Source of the DNA: Micromonospora sp. NBC_01740
GTDB lineage: Bacteria; Actinomycetota; Actinomycetes; Mycobacteriales; Micromonosporaceae
Direction of reading: 5' to 3'
Length of the DNA stretch: 64,000 bases
Assembly: GCF_035920365.1 (NCBI RefSeq)
Contig: NZ_CP109150.1
Span: 4,154,001 to 4,218,000, forward strand
This document shows, in pieces, positions 43,641 to 53,170 of this stretch (the stretch's first letter is position 1; every line of letters starts with the position of its first letter). A model generated the notes under the pieces. It was not told the DNA's origin, did no database searches, and worked only from the letters and a program-made list of their open reading frames with translations. A program made the position numbers and the translations under genes.

Positions 43641-44290
43641 TGAGCTACGCCGACCTCGAACGTGAGATCGACCGGGGCACCCGGCCGGAGCTGCTCCGCG
43701 ACTGGGTGTCGGGCGTCCTCGACGACGTCGCCGAGGGGCAGCGGCCGTTGCTGGCCGTACGGCACCCACTCGGCTTCACCTGCCTGCCGGTGAGCCGTAC
43801 CGGCGCCGACGGGATCTGCGTGCACGCCTGGCCGGCCGAGCCGCCGACCGTCCAACCGACCACGTCCACCGTGCACTCGCACAGCTGGGACCTGCTCAGC
43901 CACGTGCTGCACGGTCGGGTCCGCAACGAGCTCATCGAGGTGACCGAGGCGTCCGCCGACCCCGCCTGGCGGGTGTACGAGGTGCACAGCCGGGGCGACG
44001 TCGACGAGTTGGCGGCCACCGACCGGCTGGTGACGGCGGCGACCGTCACCGTGGAGACGTACGGCGCAGGCAGCTCGTACGCGCTGCGCGCCGGCGGCTT
44101 CCACACCTCGGAGGTGGACCCGGGGCAGCCGGCGGTGACCGTGGTGCTCGGCCGGGCCGCGCCCGGCTTCTGCGACCTGAGCCTCGGCGCCGTGGGCGGA
44201 CACCGCCACCGGATACGCCGGGACCGCTGCGACGCGGCGGAGACCGCTCGGATGGCGCGGCAGATCGCTCGACTGGTGGCACGGGGCTGA
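43637..44290 (+). CDS. Cupin-like protein of unknown function
   Basis: A 217-residue soluble protein. The middle carries a metal-binding-type cupin pattern with several His: VHSHSWDLLSHVLHGRVRNE, then a second strand pair near YALRAGGFHTSEVDPG. This resembles cysteine-dioxygenase-like or other small metal-dependent cupins, but the substrate is not known. The start codon overlaps the stop of the membrane-protein gene, so the two are coupled, and the phosphatase gene follows after 14 bp. Co-conservation with these partners would be the best clue to function. Confidence 0.65.
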   Translation: MMSYADLEREIDRGTRPELLRDWVSGVLDDVAEGQRPLLAVRHPLGFTCLPVSRTGADGICVHAWPAEPPTVQPTTSTVHSHSWDLLSHVLHGRVRNELIEVTEASADPAWRVYEVHSRGDVDELAATDRLVTAATVTVETYGAGSSYALRAGGFHTSEVDPGQPAVTVVLGRAAPGFCDLSLGAVGGHRHRIRRDRCDAAETARMARQIARLVARG

Positions 44291-44304
44291 GGGGTGGAGG
44301 AACC

Positions 44305-45207
44305 ATGGACGTGCAGCCGGGCAGACCCGGGCCGGACCTGCGTGAGGCACACCGGTTCGCGGTGGAAGCCGCGCAGGCCGCCGGGCGGCTGGTGCGCCGA
44401 GGCACCCGGGGCGAGTTGCACGCTCGGGCCAAGAGCGCGTCCGGTGACCTGGTCACCGACCTGGACCTGGCCGCCGAACGGCTGATCGTCGGCCGGATCC
44501 GGGCCCGCTGGCCGGAGCACGGCGTGATCGCCGAGGAGGGCGGGGAGTACGCCACCAACGACTCCTGGGCGTGGCTGGTGGACCCGCTCGACGGCACCAA
44601 CAACGTGGCGATCGGGCTACCCGCGTACGTGGTCGGGATCGCACTCTGCGACCGGGGCTCGCCGGTGCTCGGGGTGGTGCACGACCCGGTCGCCGGCCGC
44701 ACCTGGTCGGCCGTCCGTGGTCAGGGCGCCTTCGTGCACATCGACGGCCCGGCCGGGCAGCCGCTGCGCACGCGGCACCGGCCGGTGCCGCCGGCGCCGG
44801 TGCTGGCCTGGACCCAGGGATACGAGGTACGCCGGGACGACAGCACCGCCCGGGCCCTCAAGGTGGTGCTCGACTCCACCGCGCGGCGGGTGCTGCAACT
44901 GTGGGCGCCGCTGCTGTCCTGGGTGATGCTGGCCCGGGGCGACATCGACGGCATCGTCGGCTACCGTCCGGAGGCGGTCGACCTGCCGGCCGGGATGCTG
45001 CTGGCAGCGGAAGCCGGCATGGTGGTCCGGGCCCTCGACGGCGGCTGCTTCGACGACCGGTACGGGGGCCCCGCCGAGCGGCGCAGCTTCGTCGCCGGCC
45101 CGCCGGAGACGATCGACCGGCTGGTCAAGCTGGTGACCGCGGCACAGTGGATCGAGCCGAAGGTCCGCCACCTCACGCCGATCAGCCTGACCACCGTCGG
45201 TTGGTGA
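44305..45207 (+). CDS. Inositol monophosphatase-family phosphatase
   Basis: A 300-residue enzyme with the metal-binding motifs of the FIG/IMPase fold: EEGG (for the usual EE), DPLDGTNN, and a late loop where GYRPEAVDLPAG takes the place of the usual WDxAAG. The last change loses the Trp and Ala of the standard motif, so the substrate may differ from inositol phosphate; PAP/CysQ-type nucleotide phosphates are another option. GTGGAGG lies before the ATG. It is the third gene of the membrane/cupin/phosphatase unit and ends seven bases before the convergent transporter gene. Confidence 0.88.
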   Translation: MDVQPGRPGPDLREAHRFAVEAAQAAGRLVRRGTRGELHARAKSASGDLVTDLDLAAERLIVGRIRARWPEHGVIAEEGGEYATNDSWAWLVDPLDGTNNVAIGLPAYVVGIALCDRGSPVLGVVHDPVAGRTWSAVRGQGAFVHIDGPAGQPLRTRHRPVPPAPVLAWTQGYEVRRDDSTARALKVVLDSTARRVLQLWAPLLSWVMLARGDIDGIVGYRPEAVDLPAGMLLAAEAGMVVRALDGGCFDDRYGGPAERRSFVAGPPETIDRLVKLVTAAQWIEPKVRHLTPISLTTVGW

Positions 45208-45213
45208 GGCCGG

Positions 45214-46446
45214 TCAGCCCGACGGGGTGACCAGCAGGGCGGCGACGCTGGCGGTGGTGGCCAGGGCGGCGAGGACGGCGCTGGTGGCCACGAACCGCCC
45301 CAGCGGGACCGCGACCCCGGCGGCCCGGCAACGCTCATACCAGATCAGCGTGGCCAGCGACGCCCACGGGGTGGCGAGCGGGCCGACGTTGGTGCCCACC
45401 AGCAGGGCCAACAGTTGAGTGTGGTGGTGCACGGCGATGACCGCCTCCCCGGCCACGTACGCGGGCAGGTTGTTGACCACGTTGGCGAAGAGGGCACCGA
45501 CGGCGCCGGCCCGCAGCGCGCCCTCGGCCCCGGGGTCGTCGCCGATCAGCGCACCCATCACGGTGTCCAGCCCGAGCCGACCGATGGTCTGCACCACCAG
45601 GAACAGCCCGGTGACGAAGACCAGCAGCCGCCAGGGGACCAGATGGAGTCTCAGGCTGCCCCGGGCGCGGACCGCGAATCCGGCGACCAGGATCGCGGCG
45701 GCGACCCCGGCGGCGATTCCGATCTCGACCTCGGCGAGGATCCCGGTGACGAACAGCAGGCAGGCCACGAGCGCGGTGCGGTAGAGCACGGGGTCGGACG
45801 GCACGTGCGGCGGCGGTGGTACGAACGGGTCGGCGCCGGCCCGCGCCGGCCGCCAGTACCACCACCAGAGCAGCAGCATGGTGATCGCGATGGCGACCAG
45901 TTGCGGCCACCACATCCGGGCCGCCCACGGCAGTGGGGCCAGCCCGATCCGGTCGCTGGCCAGGATGTTGGTCAGGTTGGACACGGGTAGCAGCAGGCTC
46001 GCCGTGTTGGCCAGCCAGACCGTGGTCATCGCCAGCGGGACCGGCGGCACACCGAGCTTGCGGGCCAGAGCGATCATCACCGGGGTGAGCAGGACAGCGG
46101 TGGTGTCCAGGTTGAGCGCGATCGTGGTCACCGAGGCGAACCCGACGCAGAGCCAGAACAGCGCGCGGAAGTCGCCTCGCGCGGTGATCGCCATCCGGGC
46201 GGCGAGCGCGTCGAAGACCCCGGCCACCGCGGTCAGCTCGGCCAGCACCACCACGGCGCCGAGGAAGATCAGGATCGGCAGGATCCGGCGTACGGTGGCC
46301 TCGGCGTCCGCGCGGGGGAGGAGGCCGGTCAGGACGCAGAGGACGCCGCCTGCGAACAGGCCGATCGCGATCCAGTCCAGTACGTGCAGCCGACCCCAGG
46401 AGGATCGGTCCGGGGCGGCCGACGGCAACTCGCCGGTGGTGTCCAC
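45214..46446 (-). CDS. SLC13/ArsB-like anion transporter
   Basis: A 410-residue inner-membrane protein with about eleven hydrophobic segments. It shows the family's repeated loop motifs: a TTIALNLDTTAVLLTPV segment in the first half and NVVNNLPAYVAGEAV in the second, close to the ArsB/NhaD/CitM pattern. It would move an anion (arsenite, dicarboxylate or similar) or act as a sodium-proton antiporter; the ion is unknown. The GTG start has GAGGA nearby. Its promoter faces that of the large TIR protein. The same DNA is open on this strand across the whole TIR gene, but that extension is not coding. Confidence 0.88.
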   Translation of the reverse strand: MDTTGELPSAAPDRSSWGRLHVLDWIAIGLFAGGVLCVLTGLLPRADAEATVRRILPILIFLGAVVVLAELTAVAGVFDALAARMAITARGDFRALFWLCVGFASVTTIALNLDTTAVLLTPVMIALARKLGVPPVPLAMTTVWLANTASLLLPVSNLTNILASDRIGLAPLPWAARMWWPQLVAIAITMLLLWWWYWRPARAGADPFVPPPPHVPSDPVLYRTALVACLLFVTGILAEVEIGIAAGVAAAILVAGFAVRARGSLRLHLVPWRLLVFVTGLFLVVQTIGRLGLDTVMGALIGDDPGAEGALRAGAVGALFANVVNNLPAYVAGEAVIAVHHHTQLLALLVGTNVGPLATPWASLATLIWYERCRAAGVAVPLGRFVATSAVLAALATTASVAALLVTPSG

Positions 46447-46530
46447 AAGGCACGATCCTCGCACACCGTCGCCCGCCGGGTTGCGACCGACTCGACCGCG
46501 CATGGTGGCGACGGGTTGACCCTGAGTGGT

Positions 46531-46545
46531 CATAATGGCGGGGTG
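46531..46545 (+). promoter_or_regulatory. Leaderless promoter and start of the TIR-NACHT gene
   Basis: CATAAT at 46531-46536 is a good -10 box. Only six bases separate it from the GTG start at 46543, so transcription should begin at or next to the start codon. No ribosome binding site exists there. This supports the GTG over an ATG 159 bases upstream. Confidence 0.65.
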
Positions 46546-49500
46546 GCTGTAGGCGCGCAACCGACCCGGTCCGACCGCCCCATCGACTTCTTCGTCAGCT
46601 ACTCGCCCGCCGACGAGCGCTGGGCGACGTGGTTGGCGTGGGAGTTCGAGGCCGCCGGCTACCGCACGATGCTCCAGGCGTGGGACTTCGTGGCCGGCAC
46701 CAACTTCATCGACTTCATGGACCGGGGGGTCCGGGAGGCTGCGGTCGTGGTGGCCGTCCTGTCCGAACGCTACCTGCACTCCACGTACGGCAAGCTCGAG
46801 TGGCAGGCGGCGCTGCGCGCCGATCCGGACGGCACCGGCAACAAACTGGTCACCGTCCGGGTGGAGGACTGCCCGATCGACGGCCTGCTCGCCACCATCA
46901 CGTACGTCGACCTGGTCGGGGTCACCGACCCGGTGCAGGCGCGTTCCCGGGTGCTGGACCGGATCCGGGAGGCGCTCGACGGCCGCGCGAAGCCCGTCCG
47001 GCAACCCGCCTTCCCGCACCATCCGGCCGACCCGGCCGGGGTGCTCTCCGCGCCCGTGGCCGGCCCGCCCGCGCCCCGCCGGGCCCGCCGTACGCCGATC
47101 AACCCGCCACCGTTCCCCACCGCCCCGGCGACGGTGCCGACCGCGCGGACGGCGCTGACCGTGCTCCAGGTGACCGGCCCGCGGTTCGGTCGGGGCATGA
47201 TCGAGCCGGGCGCCCCGGTCACCCCGGGGGAGCTCCAGGAACACCTGATGGGTGATCTGACCCTGCTGATGAACGACGAGGTCCCCCGACCCGACCTGTT
47301 GGTGGTGGCGGGCAACCTGACCGAGTCCGGCAGTCCCCGCGAGTTCTCCGACGCGCTGAGTTTCCTCACCGGGCTGCGGGTGCTGCTCGGGTTGGAGCCG
47401 CACCGCCTGGTCGTGGTGCCCGGCCCGCGCGACGTGACCATGGCCGCGAGCCGCGCGTACTTCGCCACCTGCGAGGCGGACGACGTCGACCCGCAGCCGC
47501 CGTACTGGCCGAAGTGGCGGCACTACGCGCGGCTCTTCGACGACCTCTACCAGGGTCTGGAGGACCGGCTCTTCGACAGCGAGCAACCGTGGACGCTGTT
47601 CCCGGTGCCGGACCTGCGGGTGGTGGTGGCCGGGTTGAACTCCACCGTCGCCGTCACCCACCGCGAGGAGGACCGCTACGGCTTCCTCGGCGAGGCCCAG
47701 TCCACCTGGTTCGCCCAGCGGCTGCGTCACTACCAGCAGTCCGGCTGGCTGCGGCTGGGCGCGATGGCGCACGTTCCCGGCCCGCGCACCCCGTACGCCG
47801 ACGAGGTCGCGGTCCCGGACGGGGTGACGCTGCGCGACCGGGGATCGTTCAACCGCCTGCTCGGGCCGATGCTCAACCTCCTGCTCTCCGACGCCGTGCC
47901 GACCGGTGCCCAGGTCGACCCGGTGGTGCCGCTGGCCACCGCGACCCGCGACGGCCGGGCGCAGGTGCTCCGGCTCGCCGCCGACGGGATGACCCGCTGG
48001 GTGCTCGGCCGCGACGACCGGCGCGAGGTGGGCGAGTCGACGGCCGTGCGCTGGCCCCGGGCGGAGGCGACGTTCGGTGCTGTCGGGCCGGCCCAGATTC
48101 CGGACCCGCGGCAGCCCCCCTCCGCCGAGAGAGCCGTCGGGGACGCGCCGGCCAGCACGCCGGCCGTGCTCCCGGTGGCGCCGCTGGACCGGCTGCTCGA
48201 CCGGCTGGCCGAGGTCTGCGAGGCGCGCCACGACCGGGTGCTGGTGCGTCGGGTGACGGTCGAGCCGCCGCACCTGTTCGTCACCTACCGCGCCGACGGG
48301 GTGGTCCGGCAGCAGCGGGTCGGGGCGTACGTCGGCACCCCGACCGCCACGGACCTCGACCACTTCGCCCGGCGGGTGCACGCCACCGACCCGGACATCG
48401 CGTCCGAGTTGGTCTACGACGGCGACCGGGTCCCGCGCGGACTGGCCGAGGAGGCACAGCGGCGCGGCGTACGGGTGCTGCACCTGACCGAGTTCCAGGG
48501 GCTGCTCGATCTGCGTGAGTACGTCGCCGCGCAGACCGCCCGGTTGCAGGCCGACCGGCTCTACCCGCCCGGCCAGTACGTGCCGCAGCGCTACCGCCAC
48601 CTGGTCGGCGCCGACCAGCAGGTCCGCGAGGACGTGGTGGACCAGCTGCTCGAGTTCGCCGCCGCGCCGGACGGCCGGTTCGTGCTGGTGCTCGGCGACT
48701 TCGGCCGGGGCAAGACGTTCGCGTTGCGCGAGGTGGCCCGCCGGTTGCCGACGGCCGCCCCCGACCTGATCCCGATCCTGGTGGAGTTGCGTGCGCTGGA
48801 CAAGGCGCACTCGGTCGACGGGCTGGTCGCGGCGCACCTGGCCAACCACGGCGAGCAGGTGATCGACCTGAAGGCGTTCCGCTACATGCTCCGGCAGGGG
48901 CGGATCGTCCTGCTCTTCGACGGCTTCGACGAGTTGGTGGCCCGGGTCACCTACGACCGGGCGGCGGACCACCTGGAGACGCTGCTCCAGGCGGCCGAGG
49001 GGAACGCCAAGATCATCGTTAGTAGTCGCACCCAGCACTTCAAGACCAACTCGCAGGTGCTCACCGCCCTCGGTGAGCGGGTGGGCATGCTGCCGCACCG
49101 GCGGGTACTGGCCGTCGAGGACTTCACCCCCGCGCAGATCGAGACCTTCCTGCGGCACCGCTACGGCGGGGACGAGCGGGCGGCCCGGGAGCGGATGGAC
49201 CTGCTCGGCGGGGTACGGGACCTGCTCGGCCTCTCTCGTAACCCGCGCATGCTCGGCTTCATCGCCAACCTCGACGAGGGACGGCTGACCGCCGTGGCCG
49301 GTGCGGGCGGCACGTTCAGCGCCGCCGCGCTCTACCGGGAGATCCTGGAAGCCTGGCTGGACTTCGAGGAGCGGCGCACCCAGGGCGTGCCGGGTGTGCC
49401 GGTCAGCCTGCGCCGTCCCGAGCTGTGGCGCGCGGTGAGCCGGTTGGCCTTCCAGCTCTGGGAGAGCGGGGAGTCGTACCTGCGCCTGGCCGAGCTGGCC

Positions 49501-52332
49501 GAGGCCGCCGGGCAGTTGTCCGGGCTGGCAGAGTCCCAGCTCTCCGGATCGCAGGCGACGCACGCGGTGGGTGCGGGCAGTCTGCTGGTCCGCACCGACG
49601 ACGGCCTGTTCGGCTTCATCCACACCTCCGTGATGGAGTGGCTGGTCGCCGCGGGGACCGCCGCCCAGCTCAATGAGGGCGAGGAGCCGTCGGCCCTGGC
49701 GGCGCGCCCGCTGTCGACGCTGGCCGTGGAGTTCCTCGGCGACCTCGCCGACCCGGCCCGCTGCACCGCCTGGACGTCCCGGGTGCTGGGCGACGAGGCA
49801 GCCGGCGAGACGGTTCGGGCCAACGCGTTGCGGCTCAGCGCCCGGCTGCGGCTGCCCGACCGGGCCGACCTCCGTGGCGCGGTGCTGCGCGGTGAGGACC
49901 TGTCCCACCGGGAGTTGGCCGAGGCGGACCTGACCGGCGCGGACCTGACCGACACCCGCCTGGTCGCCACCAACCTGACCGGGGCCCGGCTGACCCACGC
50001 CCGGTTGCGCGGCGCCCGCCTGGACCAGGCTCGCCTCACCGGGGCCGACCTGAGCGGGGCCGATCTGGCCGGAGCCCGACTGTTCCGGGCCGACCTGCGT
50101 GACGTGCGGGTGGCCGGCAGCAGTTGGCACCGGGCCGCGCTGATCGACGTGAGTGCCCACCCGGCGCTGCTGCGCGCGCCGGAGCTGCGCGGCGCCGTGG
50201 TCGCCCCGGGCCGTCCGGTGACACCGGGCCTGGCCCCGTCCGCCGTGGGCGTCTCGTACGGCTTCGAGGTGGGCCGGCTGCCGTTGCCGGCGGCGTACAG
50301 CCCGGACGGCACGGTGCTCGCCGTGGGCAGCGACGACGGAGGGGTGCTGATCTGCGACACCACCACCGGCCTTCCGGTGCGGACCCTGCAGGGCCACCGG
50401 GGCCGGGTGTACGCGGTCCGATTCGACGCCGCCTCGCACCACCTGGTCACCGGCTCGGCCGACCTCAGCGTACGACTGTGGGACGCGGACCACGGCGACG
50501 TGCGGCACGTGATCGAGGACGTCTTCGCCGGCTGGGTGTGGCCGCTGCTCACCGACGGCGCCCGGGGCCGGCTGGTGGTGGGCGACGCGGCCGGTGTGGT
50601 CCGGCTCTACGACACCCGGACCGCCCGGCTGCTCCAGGAATGGCCCGGGCACGCCGCGCCCGTCTGGGGCACCTCGTTCAGCCCGGACGGGCGGCGGGTC
50701 GTGGTCGTGGACAGTTCCGGCGCGGTCCGTGGCTGGGACATCGCGTCGGGCGACCTCGCCTTCGAGGTGCGGGAGCCGGAGGTGGTCTACCGGGTGGTGC
50801 ACACCCCGGACGGTCGGTCGCTGGTCGCCGTCGGACAGCACGGCCGGGTGTGGATCCGCCGGGCCGCCGACGGGGAGCTGCTGCGCCAGCCGCGCGGCCA
50901 CGAGGCCGACGTCTACGCCCTCGACGTGCACCCCGACGGCGGGCTGATGGCAACCGGCGACACGCATGGCGCGCTGCGGCTGTGGGAGGTGGAGACCGGC
51001 CGCCCGGTCCGGGTGCTGGACCGGCAGCGTGGCGCCATCTACAGCGTCCGGTTCAACGCCGACGGCACCATGCTCGCCACGGCCGCCAGCGACGGCGCGA
51101 TCCAGCTCTGGACCACCGCCGAGGGCCAGCTCCGGCACGAGCTGAGCCGGCACCGTGGCTCGGTCTGGCCGGTGGTGTGGCGGCCGGACCAGGCCCAGGT
51201 GGCGACCAGCAGCAACGACGGCACCACCCGCCTCTGGGACACGCGGACGGGGCAGCTTCAGCACACCCTGCGTGGGCACGGGCGGCGGGTCACCTCGCTG
51301 TCCTTCCGCGACGACGGCGAGGTGCTGGCCGCCTGCGGCAACGACGGTGTGGTGCGGCTGTGGGAGCCACGCACCGGGCGGCTGGTCCGGCAGTTCGCCA
51401 GCCCGGCCGACCGGCTGCTCTCCGCCGTGTTCTGTCCGGGTGAGCCGCTGGTCGCCGCACCGAGCGGGGACGGCGGCGTGCACCTGTGGAACACCGACAC
51501 CGGAATCGACGAACGCGAGCTGAACGTGGACACCGACCATGTCTGGGCGGCCGCGTTCAGCCCGGACGGCGATGCGCTGGCCACCGCCAACGACGATGAC
51601 ACGGTCCGACTGTGGTACCGACGTACCGGCCGGCACTTCGCCACCCTCGCCCCGCACCGGGGCCGGGTCCGGGCGGTGGCGTTCAGCCCGGACGGCGAGA
51701 CCATCGCCACCGGCTGCGACGACCACCTCGTCCGGCTCTGGGACGCGGCCACCGCGACCTGTCGCCACACGTTGGAGCTGCACACCGACCGTGTGTACGC
51801 GGTGTGCTTCAACAGCGAGGGGACGCTGCTCGCCAGCGCCAGCAACGACGGCACCGCCGTGGTGTGGGACGCGCTGACCGGCGAACGGCGCGTGGTGCTC
51901 ACCGAGCACACCGGCCGGCTCTGGTCCTGTGCGTTCAGCCCGAACGGCGCGCTGCTCGCCACCGCCGGGGACGACCTGATCATCCGGCTGTGGGATCCGG
52001 GCACCGGTCGGCTGCACGGCACCCTGGCCGCGCACACCCGGCGGGTCTGGTCGGTGGCGTTCAGCCCGGACAGCAGCATGCTGGCCAGCGCCGGTGACGA
52101 CGGCACCGTCCGGCTCTGGGACGTCGTGGACCCGGAGCACGCTCAGCTGCGCGCCACCCTGATCGGCCTGCCGGACGGCTGGGCTGCGGTCAGCCCGGAC
52201 GGGCGCTACAAGCTGGACGGTGATCCGGGCGGTCAGTTCTGGCACGTCATCGGCACCTGCCGGTTCGAGGTGGGCGAGCTGGACCCCTACCTGACGCAGG
52301 TGCGTCGACTCCCGGTGGACGCCCCGTTCTGA
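46543..52332 (+). CDS. Giant TIR - pseudo-metallophosphatase - NACHT - pentapeptide - WD40 protein
   Basis: A 1929-residue STAND-type protein. Residues 12-130 are a TIR domain (DFFVSYSPADERW; the expected catalytic Glu is in GKLEW). Residues 205-410 align in order with a calcineurin-like phosphoesterase but have lost its metal ligands (LQVTGPRFG, AGNLTESG, VPGPRDV). Residues 545-665 are a small unassigned domain. The NACHT ATPase has Walker A GDFGRGKT (718-725) and Walker B LLFDGFDEL (790-798). Pentapeptide repeats run from about 1105 to 1200. Fifteen WD40 repeats (about 1248-1880) probably form two propellers. Such proteins are sensors that oligomerise and fire the TIR NADase; anti-phage defence is the likely role but is inferred. 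Confidence 0.93.
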   Translation: MAVGAQPTRSDRPIDFFVSYSPADERWATWLAWEFEAAGYRTMLQAWDFVAGTNFIDFMDRGVREAAVVVAVLSERYLHSTYGKLEWQAALRADPDGTGNKLVTVRVEDCPIDGLLATITYVDLVGVTDPVQARSRVLDRIREALDGRAKPVRQPAFPHHPADPAGVLSAPVAGPPAPRRARRTPINPPPFPTAPATVPTARTALTVLQVTGPRFGRGMIEPGAPVTPGELQEHLMGDLTLLMNDEVPRPDLLVVAGNLTESGSPREFSDALSFLTGLRVLLGLEPHRLVVVPGPRDVTMAASRAYFATCEADDVDPQPPYWPKWRHYARLFDDLYQGLEDRLFDSEQPWTLFPVPDLRVVVAGLNSTVAVTHREEDRYGFLGEAQSTWFAQRLRHYQQSGWLRLGAMAHVPGPRTPYADEVAVPDGVTLRDRGSFNRLLGPMLNLLLSDAVPTGAQVDPVVPLATATRDGRAQVLRLAADGMTRWVLGRDDRREVGESTAVRWPRAEATFGAVGPAQIPDPRQPPSAERAVGDAPASTPAVLPVAPLDRLLDRLAEVCEARHDRVLVRRVTVEPPHLFVTYRADGVVRQQRVGAYVGTPTATDLDHFARRVHATDPDIASELVYDGDRVPRGLAEEAQRRGVRVLHLTEFQGLLDLREYVAAQTARLQADRLYPPGQYVPQRYRHLVGADQQVREDVVDQLLEFAAAPDGRFVLVLGDFGRGKTFALREVARRLPTAAPDLIPILVELRALDKAHSVDGLVAAHLANHGEQVIDLKAFRYMLRQGRIVLLFDGFDELVARVTYDRAADHLETLLQAAEGNAKIIVSSRTQHFKTNSQVLTALGERVGMLPHRRVLAVEDFTPAQIETFLRHRYGGDERAARERMDLLGGVRDLLGLSRNPRMLGFIANLDEGRLTAVAGAGGTFSAAALYREILEAWLDFEERRTQGVPGVPVSLRRPELWRAVSRLAFQLWESGESYLRLAELAEAAGQLSGLAESQLSGSQATHAVGAGSLLVRTDDGLFGFIHTSVMEWLVAAGTAAQLNEGEEPSALAARPLSTLAVEFLGDLADPARCTAWTSRVLGDEAAGETVRANALRLSARLRLPDRADLRGAVLRGEDLSHRELAEADLTGADLTDTRLVATNLTGARLTHARLRGARLDQARLTGADLSGADLAGARLFRADLRDVRVAGSSWHRAALIDVSAHPALLRAPELRGAVVAPGRPVTPGLAPSAVGVSYGFEVGRLPLPAAYSPDGTVLAVGSDDGGVLICDTTTGLPVRTLQGHRGRVYAVRFDAASHHLVTGSADLSVRLWDADHGDVRHVIEDVFAGWVWPLLTDGARGRLVVGDAAGVVRLYDTRTARLLQEWPGHAAPVWGTSFSPDGRRVVVVDSSGAVRGWDIASGDLAFEVREPEVVYRVVHTPDGRSLVAVGQHGRVWIRRAADGELLRQPRGHEADVYALDVHPDGGLMATGDTHGALRLWEVETGRPVRVLDRQRGAIYSVRFNADGTMLATAASDGAIQLWTTAEGQLRHELSRHRGSVWPVVWRPDQAQVATSSNDGTTRLWDTRTGQLQHTLRGHGRRVTSLSFRDDGEVLAACGNDGVVRLWEPRTGRLVRQFASPADRLLSAVFCPGEPLVAAPSGDGGVHLWNTDTGIDERELNVDTDHVWAAAFSPDGDALATANDDDTVRLWYRRTGRHFATLAPHRGRVRAVAFSPDGETIATGCDDHLVRLWDAATATCRHTLELHTDRVYAVCFNSEGTLLASASNDGTAVVWDALTGERRVVLTEHTGRLWSCAFSPNGALLATAGDDLIIRLWDPGTGRLHGTLAAHTRRVWSVAFSPDSSMLASAGDDGTVRLWDVVDPEHAQLRATLIGLPDGWAAVSPDGRYKLDGDPGGQFWHVIGTCRFEVGELDPYLTQVRRLPVDAPF

Positions 52333-52404
52333 CCGGTCGGCCCCGTCGATGTGCCCGCTCGGGTCGTCGTCGGCCGGCCGGTGCGGCGTCGACGTCATCC
52401 ACCA

Positions 52405-52450
52405 AGCCCCGCCCGACCGGCTGCTGCCGTCGTGTCGATCGAGCGGGGCT
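52405..52450 (+). terminator. Possible terminator after the TIR-NACHT gene
   Basis: AGCCCCGC at 52405 and GCGGGGCT at 52443 pair perfectly over eight bases but with a long 30-base loop, between two convergent genes. It is a weak candidate. Confidence 0.35.
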
Positions 52451-52468
52451 CGGCGGATGCGATGACGG

Positions 52469-53170
52469 TCAGCGCGGCATGAGGTGGCGGGTGAAGAACC
52501 GGACCGCGCTGTCCAGCTCATGCTCCGGGAGCCGGTCGCCGTGGCGGCCCGGGTTGGCGTGCAAGGTCTTCTCGGCCGAGCCGAACGCGTCGAACAGAGC
52601 CAGGCTCTGCTCGCGGGGCACCCGCTCGTCGTCCCACTGGACCAGGAACTCGATCGGCACGGTGATCTGTGCGGCGGCTACGGCGGAAGCCGGGGCCGCG
52701 GCGCCGCCCAGGCCCAGCACCGCCGCGCGGACCCGGGGCTCAGCGGCCACGAACGGCACGCCGAGCCCGCATCCCAGCGACACTCCCCAGTAGCCGACGG
52801 CTTCCGACCCGAGGTGGTCCAGGACGGCCCGCCACTCCGGTACGGTCTGCTCGGCGACGAGGGCCTGGAACTCGGCGAGCAGCGGGGCCAGCTCGTCGCC
52901 GGAGTCGACGCGGGCTTGGATCTCGGTGGCGATGTCCTGGTAACGGTCGTCGGTCGGCCGGTCGCCGTGGTTCGGAACGTCCACGCAGACGGCCGTGAAT
53001 CCGCTGGTCACGAAGCGGTGGGCGCGGTGCAGGATGCCGGGGGCGGTCTTGTGCTGGCCGCCGCCGTGGCCGAGGAGGATCAGCGGGCGAGGGGCGGTGG
53101 TGTCGTCGTCCTGGGTCCACCTGACAGCGGGGACGCCACCGACGGTGAAGAACTCTTCGTGGATGTGCAT
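52469..53170 (-). CDS. Alpha/beta hydrolase (dienelactone hydrolase-like)
   Basis: A 233-residue soluble hydrolase. It has an oxyanion-type LLGHGGGQHK loop, a nucleophile elbow GVSLG with the catalytic Ser, an Asp in the QWDDERVP segment and a late His near GRHGDRLPEHE. The likely reaction is ester or lactone hydrolysis of a small molecule. No ribosome binding site is clear at the ATG. It diverges from the Nudix gene across 266 bp. The substrate cannot be predicted. Confidence 0.88.
   Translation of the reverse strand: MHIHEEFFTVGGVPAVRWTQDDDTTAPRPLILLGHGGGQHKTAPGILHRAHRFVTSGFTAVCVDVPNHGDRPTDDRYQDIATEIQARVDSGDELAPLLAEFQALVAEQTVPEWRAVLDHLGSEAVGYWGVSLGCGLGVPFVAAEPRVRAAVLGLGGAAAPASAVAAAQITVPIEFLVQWDDERVPREQSLALFDAFGSAEKTLHANPGRHGDRLPEHELDSAVRFFTRHLMPR

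Noticed and set aside
46447..52521. Minus-strand open frame running the whole length of the TIR-NACHT gene
   Set aside because: It is the in-register antisense of a real GC-rich gene with strong third-position GC. Its product is low-complexity His/Gln/Val/Gly/Pro-rich sequence with no domain. Only its last 410 residues, the transporter, are real.
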